This document shows, piece by piece, positions 59,401 through 64,000 of a stretch of DNA of 64,000 bases. This DNA is from Symbiodinium kawagutii. Taxonomy: Eukaryota; Sar; Dinophyceae; Suessiales; Symbiodiniaceae. The notes beneath the pieces were generated by a model. It was not told the DNA's origin and did not search any database. It saw nothing but the letters and a program-made list of their open reading frames with translations. The translations under genes were made by a program, and so were the position numbers. The DNA is taken from positions 33,946 through 97,945 of the forward strand of contig VSDK01011740.1 in assembly GCA_009767595.1 (NCBI GenBank), written 5' to 3'. Position 1 is the first letter of the stretch. Every line of letters begins with the position of its first letter.

Positions 59401-60090
59401 TCCTATGGCAATCCTATGCTGGCTGGTGCTTTTGCACATGTTCTTCTTTTTCCCAATGCTTGGAAGGGTTGGTTGGTTGATTGATATTTGTGAGATGGCT
59501 TAAATTACCAACTTGTATGGCAAACTAAATCTAAATGCATTAGGCAGAGTTGGATCGGCATAGACAGATTCGTGTTCTTTCTCAAAGAGAAATCAGGTCC
59601 GGATGCAGGTGGGCAGCTCATGATGGTCGATGATATTTTGTTGATCATTGGTTGCATTTCAGTGAAGGACATTTGATGATGATGCTCGCCAGTGGTTTGG
59701 GATTACGGCGATTTTTAGAGTGTTTGCGATCATCTTGTGATGTGGCAGCTGGTCCCGCGGCCAGATTGTGCTTTTGGGATGATTCAAGAGTGGGTGTGCC
59801 ATGCTACGCCCTTCAGTGCTTGATGGTTTATCATGTTTTTACCTGCAAATATGATCATTTCCCCCAATCATCCTTTGTGAGCCATTTACAGTAATGAACC
59901 AACCATCACCTTGGTCCCCTTATTTTGAGAACACCCATTTCTGCTGATGGTTCATGAAGATTTCATGTTGACTTGGACGATCTGCCAATTGGATGACCCT
60001 CCAGCGTGATTGATCACACCTGGGACCATCATGTCAAGATTTGTGAGCAGGTACCGGATGCTGCCACAGATTGCCGACTTCCCGAAGCTG
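41209..60090 (+). CDS. SF1 helicase (UPF1/SEN1-like), giant split gene
   Basis: Exons with recognisable helicase motifs follow one another on the + strand in the correct order over about 19 kb. They are motif I at 41209, Ia-like at 42396, the VIFSTTT block at 52926, motif II at 56145, motif III at 57527 plus 58440, SLFERL at 59317 and QYRM at 60051. From 57527 to 60090 the phases join exactly: VGDPEQ|LPSTVFSKK|AKEMGFDRSLFERL...TLARQ|YRMLPQIADFP. Family members are ATP-driven 5'-3' RNA or RNA/DNA helicases. Exons are 28-127 bp and introns 0.6-4 kb, using GT, GC and probably GA donors. The N-terminus and motifs V and VI were not found. A dioxygenase gene sits in the intron between 53032 and 56096. 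Whether the 41-46 kb exons join the later ones is likely from order and phase but not proven. Confidence 0.7.
42396..42494 (+). CDS. Helicase exon: motif Ia-like
   Basis: Acceptor GGTGGGCAG and donor GTGGAA at 42495, 33 codons, phase 0 both sides. Reads KAQICIVASEDCPTDIDDFV. A hydrophobic strand followed by A-S-E-D-C-P-T-D corresponds in place and pattern to motif Ia (A-P-S-N-x-A-x-D) but is diverged. Confidence 0.55.
43478..43611 (+). CDS. Probable helicase exon, domain 1 insertion
   Basis: Acceptor CTGCTCCAG. Reads LRELVPMLREILDSPRALFQ, then SWRKWALTGQDATWTVAIR. Phase 0 in, fitting the exon before. The best end is before GATCTA (GA donor), giving phase 2, which fits 45736. Helical. No motif of its own. 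Confidence 0.45.
45602..45714. mobile_element. Family D MITE-like element, 113 bp, TSD TA
   Basis: TIRs start CAAGGTGGGCCCCCAACC and end GGTTGGGGGTCCACTTTG, flanked by TA on both sides. The core TAACTGGTAGTTAACCCTAG is the reverse complement of the core at 40998. It sits 21 bp before a candidate helicase exon. Confidence 0.85.
45736..45812 (+). CDS. Probable helicase exon
   Basis: Acceptor TCCGTCCCCAG and donor GTGCCA at 45813. Reads FPDKLRPLEISAAQGRNLS, then RARERL. Phase 2 in, phase 1 out. Protein-like. Assigned to the helicase by position and phase only. Confidence 0.45.
46189..46340. repeat. Two-copy 84-bp tandem repeat
   Basis: Units start AGACAGATGCATAGG and contain GTGATATAGTAGCAACACAT, at 46189 and 46273. 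Confidence 0.85.
46398..46499 (+). CDS. Candidate exon with strong acceptor
   Basis: Acceptor GTGTCCTTTCAG is pyrimidine-rich. Phase 1 fits 45736-45812. It reads HVLTSHVVSGVSNLPLNAS, then LRGGRCTAQLM. A second frame is also open (RVRRFEPSSQRKPSRW). Possibly helicase, not certain. Confidence 0.35.
47338..47456. repeat. TA-rich simple repeat
   Basis: Mostly TATATA and TATATT units. Confidence 0.9.
47580..47684. mobile_element. Family A element, 105 bp
   Basis: Left end CTGGCTTTTGGTTTTAAAC, core CAAATCATTGGTTGGTTGAC, right end AGCCACCAACCCAG. Flanks GATA and GATG, a one-mismatch 4-bp duplication starting with GA. Lies in a helicase intron. Confidence 0.7.
48559..48980. repeat. Two short minisatellites
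   Basis: 48559-48613 has two 27-bp units with GGATTGA, ACCGAGTCCGG and CACA. 48941-48980 has four perfect copies of GGATGCTGGT. Confidence 0.85.
49727..49787 (+). CDS. Probable helicase exon, 61 bp
   Basis: Acceptor CATTCTTCCCTCAG and canonical donor GTAAGA at 49788. Reads SMETVRNVVKVGAHTEPGA, similar in place and pattern to the segment after motif Ia (V-V-R-x-G) in UPF1-like helicases. Phase 0 out, matching 50422. Confidence 0.5.
50422..50499 (+). CDS. Probable helicase exon, 26 codons
   Basis: Acceptor CTTGGGCAG, donor GTTGTG at 50500 (or GTGAAT at 50506). Phase 0. Reads AMRTALQRGQAPEASLSHN, then LGRRSPK. Joins the previous exon in phase. Confidence 0.45.
50616..50726. mobile_element. Family A element, unit 1 of a tandem pair
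   Basis: Starts CTGGTTGGTGATTCG, core ATTATTAACAAATGGCTGGT, ends TGAAAACACCAACCAG. Flanks GCTA and GTAT. Confidence 0.75.
50820..50915. mobile_element. Family A element, unit 2 of a tandem pair
   Basis: Starts CTGGTGGTTCGATTGACA and ends GAAAACACCAGCCAG. It lies 204 bp after unit 1, with matching downstream sequence (GGATGAATGG, AAGTAATGGTTGG). Confidence 0.75.
51195..51400. repeat. Degenerate CTTGTTGGTGTAA repeat
   Basis: About seven imperfect units of GCTGGTTGGTGTAA, CTTGTTGGTGTAC and CTTGTTGATGTAA spaced 20-30 bp. They give a spurious long - strand frame. Confidence 0.65.
52379..52505 (+). CDS. Probable helicase exon
   Basis: Phase 0 start after GGATCGGAG. Reads DDSGNPWQHIEAAKPLDKAT, then NEWGKWCAEAWRALGEAI. 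Donor GTAAAG at 52506 or read-through to about 52650, since the frame stays open. High-GC and clearly protein-like. Helicase by order and phase. Confidence 0.5.
52926..53032 (+). CDS. Helicase exon: VIFSTTT block
   Basis: Acceptor GCTGCCAG (CTGCCTCAG at 52916 is the alternative). Reads SESLRDHILEGAQVIFSTTT, then VAGRCWARGP. The A-x-V-I-F-x-T block is the segment preceding motif II in UPF1-like helicases. The end is set at a GA donor (CCCCT, GATGTC) because it keeps phase with 56096. A GT at 53001 is the alternative. Confidence 0.6.
53041..53709. other. 5' part of the host intron
   Basis: AT-rich, with AACCAACCATTAG repeats at about 53280-53340. No promoter element is recognised ahead of the dioxygenase gene. 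Confidence 0.5.
53710..55130 (+). CDS. Phytanoyl-CoA dioxygenase-like protein, frameshifted
   Basis: Start ATG at 53710 (GCCACCATGC), basic N-terminus MPKRWKRSKADD. Frame 1 reads to 54111 and onward to a stop near 54222. The rest of the protein continues in another frame to TGA at 55130. A 35-bp tandem duplication at 54112-54181 causes the shift. With one copy discounted the length is 461 residues. Domain signs: EEHGVCIVTGLLNAAEC (PhyH N-terminal helix), iron ligands HVD at 54450-54458 in LEWLHVDQNH, and the distal His at 54762 in SRTVHQGWRGG with an Arg after it for 2-oxoglutarate. Family members are Fe(II)/2-oxoglutarate oxygenases. The substrate is unknown. Intronless and GC-rich, inside a helicase intron on the same strand, so a retrocopy is plausible. 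The shift means it is a pseudogene unless it is an assembly fault. Confidence 0.8.
54112..54181. repeat. 35-bp tandem duplication breaking the gene
   Basis: Copies 54112-54146 and 54147-54181 both start TTGCTACGACTGCTGGATGG and differ at one base (GTCATAAG against GTCACAAG). 35 is not a multiple of three. Confidence 0.95.
55155..55193. repeat. Three 13-bp units
   Basis: TAGCTGTGCTAAG, TAGCTGTGCAAAG, TAGCTGTGCTATT just after the dioxygenase stop. Confidence 0.9.
55657..56082. repeat. Perfect 24-bp inverted repeat, 426 bp overall
   Basis: The left arm at 55657-55680 (starting GTGGATGATCCCTGGG) and the right arm at 56059-56082 are exact reverse complements. The right arm is followed by ACCTCCCAACCAG, a family A-type end serving as acceptor for the motif II exon. 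It may be a larger member of the introner group. Confidence 0.8.
56096..56189 (+). CDS. Helicase exon: motif II (Walker B)
   Basis: Acceptor CTCCCAACCAG, donor GTGGCC at 56190. Reads FLSWLAAVGRTPWFAEVIVD, then EACQCRELETM. DEACQ is the DEAD-like motif II of SF1 helicases. A second possible start is 56145 (after TGAG), also in phase. Confidence 0.75.
56232..56836. repeat. G-rich degenerate repeat tract in an intron
   Basis: About 600 bp made of loose TGATGGTTAATGAGGGGTTG-like units. The + strand is strongly purine-biased. No exon. Confidence 0.7.
57527..57576 (+). CDS. Helicase exon: motif III
   Basis: Acceptor CCCCTGAG, donor GTTCCT at 57577. Reads VMRRHVQRLILVGDPE, then CA of the next codon. 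With the G that opens the next exon, the canonical GDPEQLP is restored. Confidence 0.75.
57664..57751. repeat. Two 44-bp tandem units
   Basis: Both start TTGGACCCATAGCTGG and end CTAGGGGGG. Confidence 0.85.
58440..58467 (+). CDS. 28-bp helicase micro-exon
   Basis: Acceptor TTGAACCCCAG, GC donor (AAGAAG, GCGAAACG). Reads (Q)LPSTVFSKK. It supplies the residues expected between motif III and AKEMGFDRSLFERL, and both junctions keep phase. Confidence 0.65.
58525..58626. mobile_element. Family B MITE-like element, 102 bp, TSD AGAT
   Basis: TIRs start GGATGTTTCTTAGAATAGG and end CCCCTATTTTGAGAAACCACC-like sequence. AGAT flanks both sides. It lies in a helicase intron, 57 bp after the micro-exon. 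A half copy of the right end occurs at about 59908-59935. Confidence 0.85.
59317..59396 (+). CDS. Helicase exon: SLFERL block
   Basis: Acceptor CTTGCCACAG, donor GTGCTC at 59397. Reads AKEMGFDRSLFERLVEIGKE, then KHTLAR plus CA. The GFDRSLFERL block is highly typical of UPF1-like helicases. Confidence 0.8.
60051..60090 (+). CDS. Helicase exon: QYRM motif
   Basis: Acceptor TTGTGAGCAG. G completes Gln with CA from the previous exon, then YRMLPQIADFPKL. Donor GTCGTT at 60091. Motif IV of SF1 helicases is QYRMHP, and here His is Leu. Confidence 0.75.
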
Positions 60091-60509
60091 GTCGTTGTTC
60101 AGCGGATCCGATGAGGGAACATGACCAAACCCAAACAACTGAAGTTGATTCCTACTGCGGTTGCCATTTAAGGGATTATAGTGGTTAGTTGGTTAATTGG
60201 TTGACCTAGGGACTAGTCACAAACGAAAATGGGTAAGCAACTAGCAGTTGGCCCGGCGTTTGATTGACACTTGTCCCATAATGACTTTGGTTGATTCACT
60301 AGTTGGGATGGCTCGCATCCACCAATCAGGTTGTTTGGATGCTATTGTTTCTTGACCACTCAGACCGCGTTGATGTAACTGGGGATCAATTCAAAGGGAA
60401 TTTTTTGGGGACCGCGTATGGTTGTGCAAAGCCGCCATTAGCGAAGACATGGAATCATTATTGAACCTGTTGCTACTCGTACTCGGCTTGTTGAAAGTGC
60501 GATCATGAG

Positions 60510-60603
60510 GGATGTTCCCGAACCTTTCCACTTGGAAATGAAAAGTCAGATTATGTCAGGTAGACTTACTGATCGGCATTCCGGGCAAAAGAGGGCAACT
60601 TAA
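60510..60603 (+). CDS. Weak exon candidate
   Basis: After CATGAG. Reads DVPEPFHLEMKSQIMSGRL, then TDRHSGQKRAT to TAA. No family. Confidence 0.25.
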
Positions 60604-61371
60604 GAAGCAAAGAAAAATTGAGGGTGACTGCTTGCGGGACAGAATTGCAGCCGCCCAGAGAAGACCTAAGTCAACACATTGAATCCCACTTATATAGGTG
60701 TGGTTTTGAGCGCACAATACTCACTAATCCATAGCCCATAGCCAGCTGCTCAAATCTCGACTGCCAATGGTTGGCAGGGACCATGGCAGGAACTGCTGGT
60801 CATGAGGATTCATTTGTGGATATGCGGGGCAATGACTTTGCGAATGTTTAAGGATGTTAAAGGCTACCCACCCTGTGGTAGAGAGAAAAGATGTTCCTTT
60901 TGGCTACGCTACATGGCTACCGCAGATTTGAAGAGCCTGATTTTTGCTAGGGTCCCAGAATGCACCAGGCAGTAAGATTGGTTTAGAATTGTCTAGGTTA
61001 AGCCAATGCAATCGATTCTGTGTCGAATGTTCAGTGCATCATTCTATTTAGCACACCTGCGTCCGGGTATACGCCTAATGTACCTGCATATCCTGTACAC
61101 ACACCTCCCACTTAAATAGATAAGATTAGACAGTGATTATATATACCCCTCTTAGGAAGTCAACCACAGAAACAAACGGAGCTTTGTGCCATATTGATTC
61201 CCTAACAAGGGCTTTACATTCACGTATTTTGCTGCTCGCTTTGCTTCAATGCCCCACTCATGAGCATGACACATTTGATCATATTCATACAGTGTATTGG
61301 TCTTCTTGTACCCTGATCTATGTTGTTCAGAACTTCTCACTCAAGAGATCATTCCAGCTTTGCAAAAGCAG

Positions 61372-61450
61372 TGAGCCAGAAAGGCAATCCTCCTACGCAG
61401 CCATGAGCAGCCCCCTGTCGGCAGCCATCCAGGAACGTCACGTTCTATGA
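61372..61450 (+). CDS. Weak terminal exon candidate
   Basis: After AAAAGCAG. Reads EPERQSSYAAMSSPLSAAI and ends QERHVL with TGA. Could be the last exon of the gene upstream. Confidence 0.3.
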
Positions 61451-62454
61451 CAGTCAGGTGGTGAATGATGCACCTCAGCTTGCTAGTGCTGCTAGTGTCT
61501 CAAGGAAACTATGTTGAACAGTGAGGGTCAATATGCAAACTCACTGTATTCATTGTAGTTGTATATTATGGCTCCATTATCCAATGTGGTTACTACATGT
61601 TGGGGTGAACGTACACACACACACCTTTACAATGGGCATGCATCATTTTGGGTCCGAGCCAGCATCAGTGTCCATCACCAAGCCAACAATGCGGGTATAG
61701 TCGGTATATAGATGCTACAATATAAAACAACAACGGGCTACATTGACCAGCACCATGAGCGAAGCTGCCAACCATGATAACCATGGCCAACCCATCAAAG
61801 AGACGCATTTTCAATGAACTCCCTTTTTTCTGTGTTCCCGTTCCCTGGTGGCGTTTAGTGAGCGTCCCTTAGCAAACAACAAGCTAAACCGGAGCTCCTT
61901 GGTGCAGCCGAGTTGCGGGGCCCATAACTTGTGACCTGTTTAACCCATCGTCGTATTTGAAGAACACCGTTTGTGGCACATGAAATGTGCTGCCAGGTAG
62001 CAAGGTTGCGGTTCAAACGCCGATGATTCCTTCAGAAACGCTTGCCATGAGTTGGATAGCTTATGTGTAAAGAGGCAGGGTTTTTATGGATTTGTTTAAA
62101 GCCGGAATTTATTTTGGTGTTTTCTGGCTCAAGGTTCTCAGATGTTATATACAATATTCTGGGTACAACTGGGACAGACAAGGAACTGGTACATGAAACC
62201 CTATGTGTACAAACAAGGAAGAGTCACCATGCTGATTGGTTTACTACATGGACTTATGAATTCCATCCATTTATAGTATGACCGTATATCCACCTTGATG
62301 CAAATAACGAGGTAGTTTTGGTATGGTAGCAAGCCCAGCTCGATGGAAGGGTCATGATCGCTACCAACCCCTTTGCGATGGATGGGTGGTAGCAAGAAAC
62401 TATAATCATTATCAAACAAATAATTAAAGCAGATGTGCTAAGTACATTTTATAT

Positions 62455-62700
62455 AATATATACCATGTACATTACATACGCAGTACATATACATTACATA
62501 TACATTACATATATACATTACATATATACAGTACATATAGATTGCATATATACAGTACATATACAGTACATATACATTACATATATATTACAGATACATT
62601 ACAGATACATTACATATACATTATATATATATATATATATTACATTTGCACTACATATCCATTACATATACATTACATATACATTACATATACATTACAT
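62455..62700. repeat. ATACATTACAT minisatellite
   Basis: About twenty 11-12-bp units (ATACATTACAT with TATACAGT variants) directly before the RCC1-like gene. Confidence 0.9.
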
Positions 62701-62750
62701 CAAGCATTTGCCGCTCAAGACACTTTCAAGCCTGGCAGGTAGTCCAGCTG

Positions 62751-63558
62751 ATGTTTCACGTAAATGTTGGTTTTCCGAGCGGTCGCAGTGAAAGCTTTCC
62801 TTTGCTGCCGTCCTCTACGATTGCAGACTTGAAGCTCATGGTCCAGAAGACCTTCCACCGAGGATTTCTCCGATTGGTCACGGCAGAGGGACGTATTTTG
62901 GTTGGCAAGGAATCTTTGCAGGCTGCAGGAATTCAGCAGGGAGATCACCTCGTTGCCATTGCACAGCGAGCAAGTGTGGCAGCAACAGCGAGAACTCAAC
63001 GTAACAGCGGCAGTGCCTTTGCTTTGTGGTGCAAGGGTGACGACAAGGTCATCACATGGGGCCATCCGGCTTACGGCAGTGACAGCTCTGCAGTCCAAGA
63101 CAGGCTCAGTGGCGTGCAGCACATTCAGGCCACGAGTGGTGCATTTGCCGCGATCCTGGAGGATGGGTCTGTTGTGACCTGGGGCCGTCCGTATTTTGGC
63201 GGTGACAGCTCTGCAGTCCAAAACAGGCTCAGTGGCGTTGCAGCACATTCAGGCCACGAATGGTGCATTTGCCGCAATCCTGGACGGTGGGTCTGTTGTG
63301 ACCTGGGGCCATCCAAATTTTGGCAGTGACAGCTCTGCAGTTCAAAACAGGCTCAGTGGCGTGCAGCACATTCAGGGCACAGACTGTGCATTTGCCGCGA
63401 TCCTGGAGGATGGGTCTGTTGTGACCTGGGGCCGTCCAAATTTTGGCGGTGACAGCTCTGCAGTCCAAGACAGGCTCAGGGGCGTGCAGCACATTCAGGC
63501 GACGAATGGTGCATTTGGGCGCGGGGTCGCTTGGACCGTGCGACATTGGTTCGCTTAG
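62751..63558 (+). CDS. Ubiquitin-like plus RCC1-repeat protein, frameshifted
   Basis: ATG at 62751 starts MFHVNVGFPSGRSESFPLL. Residues 1 to about 70 look like a ubiquitin-like fold (TIADLKLMVQ, then RLVTAEGRILVGKESL and GIQQGDHLVAI). RCC1-like repeats of 41 residues (123 bp) follow: VQHIQATSGAFAAILEDGSV, then VTWGRP and GGDSSAVQ. This kind of repeat forms propeller blades, and in dinoflagellates it is often found with HERC-like annotation. An extra T at 63238-63239 (GCGTTGCAG where other units have GCGTGCAG) shifts the frame, and two more units are readable in the new frame. The last unit breaks at GAFGRG and the frame stops at 63556. It is either a pseudogene or an assembly error plus a truncated array. 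Role unknown. Confidence 0.75.
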
Positions 63559-63595
63559 ACCGTGCGACACTGGGTCGCCTAGACCGTGTGATCAT
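63525..63595. repeat. Three imperfect 23-24-bp units
   Basis: GGTCGCTTGGACCGTGCGAC and two variants, replacing the end of the last RCC1 unit. Confidence 0.8.
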
Positions 63596-63626
63596 GGCCA
63601 CATTGGTGAAACTATAATGATCAGGA

Positions 63627-64000
63627 CGTGCAATGGCCAGAGGGGGTGGGAGATTTGATATGTTCAGTCATGCGTGCAATGGCCAGAGGGGGTGGGAGAT
63701 TTGATATGTTCAGTCATGCGTGCAATGGCCAGAGGGGGTGGGAGATTTGATATGTTCAGTCGTGCATGCCATCGCCAGAGAAGGTGGGAGATTGGATATG
63801 TTCAGTCATGCGTGCAATGGCCAGAGGGGGAGATTTGATACGTTCAGTCATGCGTGCGATGGCCAGAGGGGGTGGGAGAGTAGATATGTTCAGTCGTGCG
63901 TGCAATGGCCAGAGGGTGTGGGAGATTTGAGATGTTCAGTCATGCGTGCAATGGCCAGAGGGGGTGGGAGATTTGATATGTTCAGTCATGCGTGCAATGG
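63627..64000. repeat. 46-bp minisatellite running off the window
   Basis: Nine unit starts at spacing 46 bp, except one 42-bp unit. Each contains GCAATGGCCAGAGGGGGTGG and GATATGTTCAGTCATGCGT with few changes. It continues past 64000. Confidence 0.95.

Larger units (their letters stand above)
60091..62454. other. Downstream introns or intergenic
   Basis: Helicase motifs V and VI should follow but were not recognised. Two weak exon candidates are listed. The rest is AT-rich without signals. Confidence 0.4.

Noticed and set aside
63627-64000. 46-bp repeat as a CRISPR array
   Set aside because: Units are contiguous with no unique spacers, in a eukaryotic setting.

Overview
This window looks like nuclear DNA of a dinoflagellate, most probably a Symbiodiniaceae-type alga. 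The evidence is: very low exon density with many exons under 150 bp; candidate introns with GA and GC donors as well as GT; an N-terminal ubiquitin-like domain fused to RCC1-like repeats of a kind common in dinoflagellate genomes; many short terminal-inverted-repeat (TIR) elements; and every credible exon reading on the + strand, as expected of a unidirectional gene cluster. No bacterial gene, tRNA, rRNA or CRISPR array was seen. The species call is an inference.

Layout. 1-10 kb is almost gene-free and repeat-rich. 10-20.4 kb holds scattered exons of unrecognised genes, plus a 206-bp assembly gap. 20.39-20.87 kb is the 3' end of an unrecognised gene, followed after 109 bp by a complete gene for a ferric-reductase/NOX-type di-heme membrane protein (20982-22402). 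22.8-33.3 kb holds exons of several unrecognised proteins, including a small Cys-rich zinc-ribbon-like protein. 34.2-35.1 kb is a three-exon GNAT acetyltransferase. 36.8-38.3 kb has exons including one RCC1-like module. From 41.2 to at least 60.1 kb runs one giant, finely split SF1 (UPF1/SEN1-like) helicase gene. Its motifs I, Ia, II, III, SLFERL and QYRM lie on separate exons of 28-127 bp. A phytanoyl-CoA dioxygenase-like gene (53710-55130), frameshifted by a 35-bp tandem duplication, sits inside one helicase intron on the same strand. The window ends with a frameshifted ubiquitin-like/RCC1 gene (62751-63558) and a 46-bp minisatellite that runs off the edge.

The most interesting system is intron birth by transposable elements (introners). 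One family has TIRs beginning CTGGTTGG and ending CCAACCAG, and a 4-bp target-site duplication (TSD). In two independent exons, removing the element plus one TSD copy restores an open frame exactly. In both, the TSD supplies the GT donor and the element's last two bases supply the AG acceptor. A second element type (TIR CTGCAGC) splits the acetyl-CoA motif of the GNAT gene with a GA donor taken from a GAG duplication. A helicase intron uses a GC donor that lies in a GGCGAA direct repeat. At least three more TIR families are present. All exon boundaries here were read by eye from splice signals, phase and protein logic. None is confirmed by RNA.
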